In this document: positions 8,948-17,713 of the stretch, in pieces
Layout: each line of letters starts with the position of its first letter
Position numbering within the stretch: position 1 is the stretch's first letter
DNA from: M3007 sp044230315
Lineage (GTDB): Bacteria > Bacteroidota > Bacteroidia > Chitinophagales > Saprospiraceae
Assembly (NCBI GenBank): GCA_044230315.1
Contig: JBGARJ010000007.1
Coordinates: 120,330-184,329, forward strand
Length of the DNA: 64,000 nucleotides
Direction of reading: 5' to 3'
Program-made: the position numbers and the translations under genes
Notes under the pieces: model-generated
Databases searched by the model: none
Told to the model about the DNA's origin: nothing
Seen by the model: the letters and a program-made list of their open reading frames with translations, nothing else

Positions 8948-8997
8948 GCCCCGTTCTTGTATGTTTGTGAACAGACAAGAACGGGGCGATTATTTTT
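8948..8997 (+). terminator. Rho-independent-like terminator after the TPR-like gene
   Basis: A perfect 13-bp stem (GCCCCGTTCTTGT at 8948-8960 with ACAAGAACGGGGC at 8975-8987) and a 14-nt loop are followed by a T-rich tract at 8990-8997. The rest of the 319-base gap 8878-9196 shows nothing else recognisable. Confidence 0.7.
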
Positions 8998-9196
8998 CAG
9001 CTGCATGGCGACACCCCCTTTCTTTAGGCGCAAACACTATCCTCATGGGCATTTTCTGCTCGATTCGCCCCGCCTGTTTCCCCAAGCGCAACCCTGGAGA
9101 AATTTGCTGCCCACGATCCCAACCGATTATTGCCACCTTTCGAATCGCCTGTTCCAGTCCATGAAAGGCCCATAGTATAACCGATCATCATTGCCA

Positions 9197-11401
9197 ATGA
9201 AAAACGAAACTATTGAGGCACAGGAACCGGCTCTGGCCGCGCTATACCAAACTTGCCAGGAGCAAACGAAGGTCAACCATGCCGTGCAACGCAAGGCATG
9301 GCAACCGCGCTTGCTAAGCATCAACCACCTCGAACTGCATCACTCGCGTATTTATGGCGGTGTTTTAGCCCGGATCGGCCTGTTCTTACTCAAAATTTAC
9401 CAGTGGCTCCAAGGCAAAATCACCGCTGTGGGCAAGTGGCTCTTCCCACAGCGCAAGCGCATCTACGGCGTCCCTTCCCCCTACCATACCATCACCGGGT
9501 GGCTGACCTTCGGACAAAAAGAAGCCGACCAGAGCGTACCCATCTACCACATGCACCTGGAATGCTGGGGCCGCACCATCTGGGGCGGCTTCCGCAAGTT
9601 AAGCGAAACCAATACCGACGAAACAGGACATTTCGTGTTGCCGTATGACCTTAATTATGCCCGGCGCTGGTGGATGTGGAGCGTTTGGGTGGGTATATAC
9701 CAAACCGGCCACCAGCACTTCGTGGAGGAAAAACGCGAACCCGATTTTACGCTGTTCCAACGCATTAAGGTCAAAAAAGGCGACCTGGTGGGCACTGAAA
9801 TGTGCCTCGACACCATCCAGGTGTTTTACTGGGAATACCGGCGCGATACGCCTATGCCGCGCGTAGTCATCCGAGACCCCGATAAAAACGCCCCCGAACA
9901 GTATTCACGCGGACGAATGGACGCGATCGAACGGCAGTTCATCCCCATCGAAATCATAAAATCCGAACACCTGGAAATGATCCGCATGGACCCCAATTTG
10001 TTGACCTATGCCAAAATCCAGAGCGATTACCCCGAAAACCTGACCGTGTGTATGGAGAAAAAGCAGCCGGGCATTACCCGCGGCGACGATTGGTTCGGCG
10101 AGCGCATGCTCAACGGCATGTACGCTTCCGATTTCGACCGCGATCCCAAAAACCCCGAACTCTACTGGGTGCATTACCATTGGAATTCGTACGAAAAAAA
10201 CCTGCATTACTACGCCATGCCGGATGTCGACATCTGGTTCAAACTCAAATCCAACGGCCTGCCCGCGCCGGTAAAGATCACCCTGACCGGGCCGCTTCGC
10301 GCCGGCGACACCGACCCCCGCGCCAAACAAACCCTGACTCCCGAAGACGGCCCCAAATGGGCGGCTGCCAAACGCGTGGCCCGCGTGAGCGGCGCCCTGT
10401 ATACCGAACTGGCCCACCATTTTGCCGGCACGCACGTCAACGTGGAACAATACGCCATCGCCGCCAACCGCAACCTCCGCTTCAGCCCTATCGCCGGCCT
10501 CCTGAAACCATACCTCAAAGGCGTGGTGCTCGTCAACCACACCGCCGACCGCATTCTCGTGGGCAACGGCTACATTACCTCTGCCTGCGCCCTCACCCCC
10601 AACGGCATCAACCAGGTGGTGGAAAAGGTACTTGGCACGCTCGACTGGAAGAACTTCCGCCCCCTGCAACCCATCAGCCCGGCGCACCAATATGCCCGCG
10701 TCGCCAATTTGTATTGGGAAGTGCTGTCGCGCTACGTATCCAACTACATCGACTACCCGCCGTACCGGGCCGGCATTCTCGAACACTGGCACGAAATCTA
10801 CCGGTTCTCGGAAGATGCCGTGCGGCACAGCGTACCCGCTTTCCTGTGCAGCTACCTCGGCAATGCCATGCTCGATAAAACCGGCAAACCCAAAGGCGGC
10901 GCCTTGCCCGACTGGTACGGGAGCACCCACCGGATGGACCTCTCCGAAGAACGACCTGTGATCGATGGGGTGCCGAAAGCCGTTTCGCGGATCACCGGCC
11001 ACAAAAGCAGCGACAACGTTCCGGACGGTGATATCGACAACCTGAAACAGGCCTGCGCCTACATCATGTTTCAGGCCACATTCGGCCATACCTGGGCCAA
11101 CTCGAAACAATACGACGACATCGGCGAGGTGCTCTACAATTGTCTCGGATTGCGCTTTGGCGACGGCCCCGACGGCGTGCTGGGCCCGGAATCGGATACC
11201 AGCATTGCCCCCGATTTGACGCGGGCCACCCAGATGATGTGGTGGAGCAATATGCTGTCGCGCACCGGCTACGGGTATATTATTGCCAATGAAGACCACG
11301 ACGTAAGCCCTCATTTTATAAAAGCCCTGGAAAAACGCCGGGCCGATTTTGCCGCGCTCGACTTCGATATTGATATCATTCAATCCCAAACCAATATTTG
11401 A
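9197..11401 (+). CDS. Lipoxygenase-family protein with an altered iron site
   Basis: Lipoxygenases insert O2 into polyunsaturated fatty acids at a non-heme iron. In this 734-residue protein, an N-terminal beta-type domain (about residues 95-215) precedes the catalytic helices. DDWFGERMLNG corresponds to the DxxFxRQRLxG segment. The iron-helix region reads ELAHHFAGTHVNVEQYAIAA and the later helix reads HTWANSKQY, matching HxxxNxxQY. By my alignment, ligands His408, His631, Asn635 and the C-terminal Ile734 are kept, but the first ligand His is Thr403. The protein has no signal peptide. Start at the ATG at 9197. The catalase-like gene begins 17 bases downstream, which suggests a coupled pair. 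Activity cannot be judged from sequence. Confidence 0.82.
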   Translation: MKNETIEAQEPALAALYQTCQEQTKVNHAVQRKAWQPRLLSINHLELHHSRIYGGVLARIGLFLLKIYQWLQGKITAVGKWLFPQRKRIYGVPSPYHTITGWLTFGQKEADQSVPIYHMHLECWGRTIWGGFRKLSETNTDETGHFVLPYDLNYARRWWMWSVWVGIYQTGHQHFVEEKREPDFTLFQRIKVKKGDLVGTEMCLDTIQVFYWEYRRDTPMPRVVIRDPDKNAPEQYSRGRMDAIERQFIPIEIIKSEHLEMIRMDPNLLTYAKIQSDYPENLTVCMEKKQPGITRGDDWFGERMLNGMYASDFDRDPKNPELYWVHYHWNSYEKNLHYYAMPDVDIWFKLKSNGLPAPVKITLTGPLRAGDTDPRAKQTLTPEDGPKWAAAKRVARVSGALYTELAHHFAGTHVNVEQYAIAANRNLRFSPIAGLLKPYLKGVVLVNHTADRILVGNGYITSACALTPNGINQVVEKVLGTLDWKNFRPLQPISPAHQYARVANLYWEVLSRYVSNYIDYPPYRAGILEHWHEIYRFSEDAVRHSVPAFLCSYLGNAMLDKTGKPKGGALPDWYGSTHRMDLSEERPVIDGVPKAVSRITGHKSSDNVPDGDIDNLKQACAYIMFQATFGHTWANSKQYDDIGEVLYNCLGLRFGDGPDGVLGPESDTSIAPDLTRATQMMWWSNMLSRTGYGYIIANEDHDVSPHFIKALEKRRADFAALDFDIDIIQSQTNI

Positions 11402-11417
11402 AAACCCGTTTCCTGTT

Positions 11418-12509
11418 ATGGCCAGTTCCGGATATCCGTTTTTTAAATCGATAGGAATATTCATCAGCCGAACCATCAGCCGTTTCGTGCTGTGGTTGTA
11501 TTCCGGCGTGTTCACCCTGATGCTGACGATTGTCGGCAGCCTGATGTACCGCGAACGCATGTCGCACAACAACGGGGTAGGCGCGTCGGGCTCCCTGCGC
11601 ATTGTGCCCGACCCGCGGTTCCCACCGCACCCGTTTTTCGAGCCCGGGAAAACGTATCCCTGCCGGATCCGGCACGCTGCCGCTTCGTTTCTCGACGACG
11701 CGATGCGGGTTGTGCGGAGCATGTCGATCAAATTTGCCGATACCCGGTTTGCCAGTCCGCTCGACCTGGAGCTCAATACCGGCGAAGTGGCGCTCTTTTG
11801 GTCGGCAGCCAGTTTCTTGCGGTTTGCCAAGTACAAAAAGACCGCGTACGGTATCCAGTATCACCAGTATTACCGCAATTACCCGGCCGGCGTGCGCGGC
11901 GCGCACGCCGGGATGCGCCGCAACCCCACCTCGTTCAGCAACCTGCGGTTCTACGGCCAGACGCCCTTTTTGTACGTAGGCACCGACCAGGTGAAACGCT
12001 ATGCGAAATACCGCGCTGTTCCGGCCGAAGACGTGCCGGAAACGGGCATTCTCGACGCTTACGACCGCAGCATTCCAACCGAAAACCAACGCATCCTGCC
12101 CGGCGAAACGCTGAGCCGGAATTACCTGAAGGAAGAATATAAACACCGCCTCAGTCAGGGCCCCGTGCGGTACAAATTGCAGATCCAACTCCACACCGCT
12201 TCCGACGACGACACCGCCGAGATCTTCAACTGTTGCCGCGAATGGGACGAGGCCTCGCATCCCTGGATGGACCTGGCCGATATTCAGATCGACCGGGCGC
12301 TCGACTGGCGCGAGAGCTGCCTCATGGCCTTTTCCGTGGGCAATATGCCAAAAGGACTCGGCGTCATTCCGGCCAAATCCATTTTCGATTATAATTCGCT
12401 GAACTATATGCGCCTGCACTCCGAAATGGCCCGGCGGGCGCGTACATTTATGATCCGAACGTTCGGCATACCGCCAGAAATACCCAGCGATGATAACCGG
12501 AACGTTTGA
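11418..12509 (+). CDS. Catalase-like hemoprotein resembling allene oxide synthase
   Basis: Allene oxide synthases of the catalase fold convert lipoxygenase-derived fatty-acid hydroperoxides. The 363-residue protein has an N-terminal membrane helix (about residues 18-42) and then a catalase-type core. The distal site shows Ser49-His50 in MSHNNGVGASG and Asn120 in ELNTGEVALFW. Later blocks are RRNPTSFSNL, GPVRYKLQIQL and the HPWMDLADI motif typical of the AOS-like catalase branch. In coral AOS a Thr precedes the distal His, where true catalases carry Val; Ser here mimics the AOS state. The axial Tyr was not located with confidence. The gap after the lipoxygenase gene is 16 bases. Confidence 0.75.
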   Translation: MASSGYPFFKSIGIFISRTISRFVLWLYSGVFTLMLTIVGSLMYRERMSHNNGVGASGSLRIVPDPRFPPHPFFEPGKTYPCRIRHAAASFLDDAMRVVRSMSIKFADTRFASPLDLELNTGEVALFWSAASFLRFAKYKKTAYGIQYHQYYRNYPAGVRGAHAGMRRNPTSFSNLRFYGQTPFLYVGTDQVKRYAKYRAVPAEDVPETGILDAYDRSIPTENQRILPGETLSRNYLKEEYKHRLSQGPVRYKLQIQLHTASDDDTAEIFNCCREWDEASHPWMDLADIQIDRALDWRESCLMAFSVGNMPKGLGVIPAKSIFDYNSLNYMRLHSEMARRARTFMIRTFGIPPEIPSDDNRNV

Positions 12510-12554
12510 ATAGCATGAATCGGGACCAAGCCAAACTTTATCCAATCCGTTTTT

Positions 12555-15500
12555 ATGGCAGAAGAGCTGATTTACGAGAGTAAAAATTCGAAAGTATATC
12601 GGAGCAACGAAAATGAATGGGGACTGCCGGTAGTGACCAAAATGCTCAACCAGGAGTTTCCCTCTCCGCAAAGCATCCGGCACTTTTACAACGAATATGA
12701 AATCACGAAGGACCTCGATATTCCCGGTGTGCGCAAGGTGCTCCGGATGGGCAAAATACAAAACCGTCATGCCCTGGTATTGCAATATGTGGAGGGCGAA
12801 ATGGCCAAAAAACTGGTGCGCGAGCGGCCCTTGCCCATTGCAGATTTCCTGCACATCGCCATCGAAGTGGCCCGTATTCTGGGCGATATCCACCGGCTCA
12901 ACATTATACACAAGGACGTCAACAGCCAGAACATCGTTGTCGACCCCGCTACCTTTGCGGTCACGCTGATCGATTTCGGGATTTCGACCCAACTCGACCT
13001 CAAGGAACAACACCTGGGCAACCCCGAGAAACTCGAAGGCAGCCTCAATTATATTTCACCCGAACAAACCGGCCGCATGAACCGGGTGGTCGATTACCGC
13101 ACCGACCTGTATTCCCTGGGTGTTACCTGCTACGAACTGCTCACCGGTCAATTGCCCTTCCAGCGCAACGACGCCATGGAACTGGTGCACGCCCACCTGG
13201 CGCAAAAACCCAAACCGGTGTATTCCCTCCGCCCGGAGGTGCCGCGGGTGCTGTCGGATATCATCGACCGGCTGCTGGCCAAAAATGCCGAAGACCGCTA
13301 CCAGTCGGCCTACGGCCTCATGCACGACCTGAAGCGCTGCCTGGCCAGCTGGGAGCGGGAGCATGCCATCCAGCCGTTCCGCCTGGGCGAAAAGGATTAC
13401 TCGGGCAAGTTTCGCATCCCGCAGCGGCTTTATGGCCGCGATACCGAGCAGGTGCTGTTGCTCGACGCGTTTGACCGGGTGGCGCAAGGCGCACTCGAGA
13501 TCGTGCTGGTGGGGGGCTATTCCGGCACCGGCAAATCGGCGTTGGTGCACGAAATCCACCGCCCCATCACCGCCCGGCGCGGCTATTTTATTGAAGGCAA
13601 ATTCGATCAGTTTCAGCGTTCGGTGCCTTATTTCGCGCTCATCGAAGCCTTCCGGGGTTTCGTGGCGTTGCTGCTCACCGAAAAAGAAGAAAAACTGCGA
13701 CCCCTGTGCGCCGCCATTCAAAAAGCCGTAGGCGCGGAGGGCCGGGTGCTGACCGACGTCATGCCCAGCCTCGAACACCTCATCGGCCCGCAACCCGAGG
13801 TGCCGGAAGTGGGCGGCGCCGAAGCGCAGAACCGCTTCAATTATATCTTCCGCAAATTTGTCAAGGCTATCTCGGGGCCCGAGCATCCGATCGTGCTGTT
13901 TATCGACGACCTGCAATGGGCCGATTCGGCGTCGCTGTCCTTGCTGAAGGCTCTCCTGACCGATTCCGATACCCGCAGTCTGTTGTGCGTATGTGCCTAC
14001 CGCGACAATGAAGTGAGCACCGCGCATCCGTTTGTCACCACGGTGGCTGAAATGGAAGCCAAGGGCGCCCCCATCAGCCGCATCGAGATCGGTAACCTCA
14101 ACCTCGCCGATGTGCATGCGCTGCTGTCGGAAGCAACGGCCCTTCCCGCTGCCGCTACCGAGCCGTTGGCGCGCCTGGTGTTCGAAAAAACGCAGGGCAA
14201 CGCATTTTTTGTCACCCAGTTCCTCAAATCGCTTGCCCGCGAACAACTGCTGGCTTTCAACTTCGACCGCCTGCATTGGGAATGGGATGTGGAACGCATT
14301 CGCGCCCGCAATATCACCGACAACGTGGTGGAACTGCTGGCCGGCAAGATCCGCGAACTGCCCGCCGGCACCCAGCAAGTGTTGAAACTCGCCGCCTGCA
14401 TCGGCAGCCATTTCGACAGCGATACGCTGGCGGTGATCTACGAACAACCCGTCGACACCGTAGAACGCGAATTGCACGAAGCGCTCGCCGAAGGGCTCAT
14501 CACGCCTATGGAGGAGCGGTACCGTTTTGTGCACGACCGCATACAGCAAGCCGTTTATTCCCTGATCCCCGAAGCGGACCGCGGCCTTGTGCACCTGCGC
14601 ATCGGCGAACTATTGCTGGAAAAAATACCCGAAGAGCAGCAGGACCATTTTCTGTTCGACATCGTCAACCAGTACAATCAGGGGCTTCAGCTGCTCGACA
14701 CCCCTGAAAAACGCGATGTGCTCGCCGAACTCAACCTGCGCGCCGGCCGCAAAGCCAAACTTTCCTCCGCCTTCAAACCGGCCAACGAATACATCGAAAC
14801 GGGCATCGGCCTGTTGCGCCCTGATCACTGGCAAAGTCAGTACCCGCTCAGTTTGCAGCTGTACACCGAAGGCGCCGAAACAGCCTACAATATCGGCGCT
14901 TTCGAACCCATGTCGACCCGCATCGACGCAGTGCTCCAAAACGGCCGGGAATTGCTCGACAAGATCACGCCGTATGCCATCCGGATCAATGCCTTTAAAG
15001 CCAAGAACCAGTTGCAGGAAGCCATCGACACCGGCCTGGAAGTGTTGGCCCAGCTGGGCGAAAAATTCCCCAAAAAAGGACCGCTCCCCCTGGTAATGGC
15101 CGACTTGCTCAAAACAAAGTGGATGCTGCGCGGCAAAGATGTGGACACCCTGACCAACCTGCCTACCATGCGCAATCCCTACAAGGAAGCCGCCATGCGC
15201 ATGCTCAACGACATCGCTTCGCCGGCCTATTGGGCCCGGCCGGCCATTCTGCCGTTCCTGATCTTCCGCATGGTCCAACTCTCGTTGCGTTATGGCAACA
15301 CGGCTATTTCGGCCTTCGGCTATGCCACATACGGCCTCCTGATGTGCGGCGTGGTGGGCGATATGAAAGAGGGCTACCGCTTCGGCCAGATCGGCCTGGC
15401 GCTGCTCGACCGGTTCAAGGCCAAAGAATGGCTGTCGCAGATTTACACGCCGATCTATGCGCTCATCAACCACTGGAGCGAACACGTACACAAGTCGCTG

Positions 15501-17657
15501 GAGCCCTTCCTGTATTCATACCGGGTGGGTTTTGAAACCGGCGCCATCGAGTACGCCTGCATCAACGTCAACATCTATTGCAACCACCTGTACCTGGGGG
15601 GCAAACCGCTGGTCAAAACGGAGGAAGAAATGCGGGCCTTCAGCCAGCGCATGGCCGAATACAAGCAGGAAACCAATCTTAACTACAACGAAGCCTACCG
15701 GCAGGCCGTGCTCAACCTGCTGGGTCGCTCGCCCGACCCCCAACGCCTCATAGGCGAGGCCTACGACGAGGAGAAAATGGCTGTGCAAAACCTCGAACGC
15801 AAAGACCGGGCCGGCACCTTTCTAATCCATTTTCACCGCATGATCCTGAGTTATCTGTTTCAGGATTATGAAACGGCGCGTTTTCACGCCGACCAAACCC
15901 GGCCCCTGCTCGATGCCGTGCTGGCCAAATACGACGTGCCGGTGTTCTGGTTCTATGAGGCGTTGGTGTACCTGGCTCAGGCCCGGGAGGCGCCCGCGGC
16001 CGAACGGCGCCGGTTGCTCCGCCGCGCAGGCAAAAACATCGCGCAGATGCGCAAATGGGCGCGTTTTTCACCTGAAAACCACCAGCATAAACTCTATTTG
16101 CTCGAAGCCGAACGCCATTGGGTGCGGGGCAAAACCGAGGATGCCCGCCAGGCTTACGACCTCGCCGTTGCGGGCGCCGCACAGCACGAATTTCTGAACG
16201 AGGAGGCGCTTGCCCACGAACGGGCCAGTATGTTTTACACCGCCACCGGCGTGGAGTCGCTGGCCGAACATTATTTAAAAAAAGCCTACCAAACCTACCG
16301 CGAGTGGGGCGCCCTGGCCAAACTCAACGACATGCGCCAGCGGCACCCGCAGCTGATGGCCATCGGACGCGGGGAGAAGGGCGCCGTTTCGGCAAATACC
16401 ACCATTATCGAAACCACCACGATCGGGGGCGAATCGACGCTTGACCTGGATACGGTCATGAAAGCCGCCCAGGCCATTTCCGGCGAGATCGTATTCCGCC
16501 GGCTGCTGCACACCCTCATGCGCATTGTGATCGAAAACGCCGGCGCGCAAAAAGGCTACCTGATCATGTTGCGCGACGGCGCCTTACAGATCGAAGCGGA
16601 GGGTGCCTTCGACCAGGAGCACGACGCCGTGGGCCTGGCCGTGCCGCTGACCGGAAGCGGCCGGGTACCCGAATCGGTGATCCAATATACCGTACGCACG
16701 CAGGAAAGCCTGGTGCTCGACGATGTTCTGACCGACGATCGTTTTGCCGCCGATCCACTCGTGCAACAGCAACACCTCCACTCGGTATTGTGCCTGCCTA
16801 TCCTGAACAAAGGCGAACTGCTCGGTGTCCTGTACCTGGAAAACAACCTGCAGGGCGGTGTTTTCACCCAAAGCCGGGTGCAATTTCTGCGCTTGCTGTC
16901 GGGGCAAATCGCCATTTCGCTCGAAAATGCCCTGCTCTATGAAAACCTGGAGCAAAAGGTGGCCGAACGCACCGAACAAATCGCGCGGCAGAAGGACCAA
17001 ATCGAACAGGAAAAACACAAATCCGACCAGTTGTTGCTCAATATCCTGCCGGCCGAAACGGCGGAAGAACTCAAGCGCGTCGGCACCGCCCAGCCCCGGC
17101 TGTATCCGAGCGTGAGTGTACTGTTCACCGACTTTGTCAATTTCTCAAAAGCCTGCGAACACCTCGGCGCGGACGAGCTGGTGGAAGAGATCCACTATTA
17201 TTACAGCGCTTTCGACGATATTCTCACGCAGTACAACCTGGAAAAGATCAAAACCATCGGCGACAGCTACATGTGCGCAGGCGGGTTGCCGGTGGAAAAC
17301 GCTACTCATGCCCTCGATACCGTGCGGGCTGCTCTGGCCATGCAGGCGTTCATGGTGCGGGAGGCCGCCGAACGGCAACGCCGCGGACTGCCGTACTTCG
17401 ATTGCCGCTTTGGCGTGCATACGGGGCCCGTGGTGGCCGGCATTGTCGGCACTAAGAAATTTGCCTACGATATCTGGGGCGATACGGTCAACATCGCCTC
17501 GCGCATGGAGGCCGGCAGCGAACCGGGGCGGGTCAACATTTCGGGCGCCACCTATGAATTGGTAAAAGACAACGTGCGCTGCACGCACCGTGGCAAGATT
17601 GAAGCCAAAAACAAGGGCTTCATCGATATGTATTTTGCCGATGCGGTTGTTTCATAA
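12555..17657 (+). CDS. Ser/Thr kinase-AAA ATPase-GAF-adenylate cyclase sensor protein
   Basis: A 1700-residue soluble signalling protein. The N-terminal kinase domain (about residues 8-265) has HKDVNSQN (catalytic Asp121) and DFG (Asp140). An AAA_16 ATPase follows, with Walker A GGYSGTGKS (Lys327) and Walker B IVLFIDDLQWAD. A long helical TPR-like region comes next, then a GAF domain (about 1310-1465), a coiled coil and a class III cyclase. The cyclase has metal Asp1526 and Asp1570 and adenine-selecting Lys1566 and Asp1639, so it should make cAMP. The usual family end is a histidine kinase, which makes the cyclase end notable. It lies 45 bases after the catalase-like gene, probably in one operon. 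Confidence 0.9.
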   Translation: MAEELIYESKNSKVYRSNENEWGLPVVTKMLNQEFPSPQSIRHFYNEYEITKDLDIPGVRKVLRMGKIQNRHALVLQYVEGEMAKKLVRERPLPIADFLHIAIEVARILGDIHRLNIIHKDVNSQNIVVDPATFAVTLIDFGISTQLDLKEQHLGNPEKLEGSLNYISPEQTGRMNRVVDYRTDLYSLGVTCYELLTGQLPFQRNDAMELVHAHLAQKPKPVYSLRPEVPRVLSDIIDRLLAKNAEDRYQSAYGLMHDLKRCLASWEREHAIQPFRLGEKDYSGKFRIPQRLYGRDTEQVLLLDAFDRVAQGALEIVLVGGYSGTGKSALVHEIHRPITARRGYFIEGKFDQFQRSVPYFALIEAFRGFVALLLTEKEEKLRPLCAAIQKAVGAEGRVLTDVMPSLEHLIGPQPEVPEVGGAEAQNRFNYIFRKFVKAISGPEHPIVLFIDDLQWADSASLSLLKALLTDSDTRSLLCVCAYRDNEVSTAHPFVTTVAEMEAKGAPISRIEIGNLNLADVHALLSEATALPAAATEPLARLVFEKTQGNAFFVTQFLKSLAREQLLAFNFDRLHWEWDVERIRARNITDNVVELLAGKIRELPAGTQQVLKLAACIGSHFDSDTLAVIYEQPVDTVERELHEALAEGLITPMEERYRFVHDRIQQAVYSLIPEADRGLVHLRIGELLLEKIPEEQQDHFLFDIVNQYNQGLQLLDTPEKRDVLAELNLRAGRKAKLSSAFKPANEYIETGIGLLRPDHWQSQYPLSLQLYTEGAETAYNIGAFEPMSTRIDAVLQNGRELLDKITPYAIRINAFKAKNQLQEAIDTGLEVLAQLGEKFPKKGPLPLVMADLLKTKWMLRGKDVDTLTNLPTMRNPYKEAAMRMLNDIASPAYWARPAILPFLIFRMVQLSLRYGNTAISAFGYATYGLLMCGVVGDMKEGYRFGQIGLALLDRFKAKEWLSQIYTPIYALINHWSEHVHKSLEPFLYSYRVGFETGAIEYACINVNIYCNHLYLGGKPLVKTEEEMRAFSQRMAEYKQETNLNYNEAYRQAVLNLLGRSPDPQRLIGEAYDEEKMAVQNLERKDRAGTFLIHFHRMILSYLFQDYETARFHADQTRPLLDAVLAKYDVPVFWFYEALVYLAQAREAPAAERRRLLRRAGKNIAQMRKWARFSPENHQHKLYLLEAERHWVRGKTEDARQAYDLAVAGAAQHEFLNEEALAHERASMFYTATGVESLAEHYLKKAYQTYREWGALAKLNDMRQRHPQLMAIGRGEKGAVSANTTIIETTTIGGESTLDLDTVMKAAQAISGEIVFRRLLHTLMRIVIENAGAQKGYLIMLRDGALQIEAEGAFDQEHDAVGLAVPLTGSGRVPESVIQYTVRTQESLVLDDVLTDDRFAADPLVQQQHLHSVLCLPILNKGELLGVLYLENNLQGGVFTQSRVQFLRLLSGQIAISLENALLYENLEQKVAERTEQIARQKDQIEQEKHKSDQLLLNILPAETAEELKRVGTAQPRLYPSVSVLFTDFVNFSKACEHLGADELVEEIHYYYSAFDDILTQYNLEKIKTIGDSYMCAGGLPVENATHALDTVRAALAMQAFMVREAAERQRRGLPYFDCRFGVHTGPVVAGIVGTKKFAYDIWGDTVNIASRMEAGSEPGRVNISGATYELVKDNVRCTHRGKIEAKNKGFIDMYFADAVVS

Positions 17658-17691
17658 GCCCCGCCCGGGGCGGCAGCTATGAAACAACCGC
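17643..17691. terminator. Inverted-repeat hairpin between convergent cyclase and hpd genes
   Basis: GCGGTTGTTTCAT (17643-17655) pairs perfectly with ATGAAACAACCGC (17679-17691), and a nested GCCCC/GGGGC stem lies inside. The repeat sits between two genes that end towards each other and includes the cyclase stop codon. There is no clear T tract, so it is a plausible bidirectional end hairpin rather than a canonical terminator. Confidence 0.5.
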
Positions 17692-17713
17692 AGGCTGCGC
17701 CGCCGGCGCCCGC

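Noticed and set aside
17643..17691. Relation of the GTTTCAT hairpin to the GTTTCA arrays
   Set aside because: It has a single GTTTCA core inside a coding end and no tandem units. The match is likely chance.
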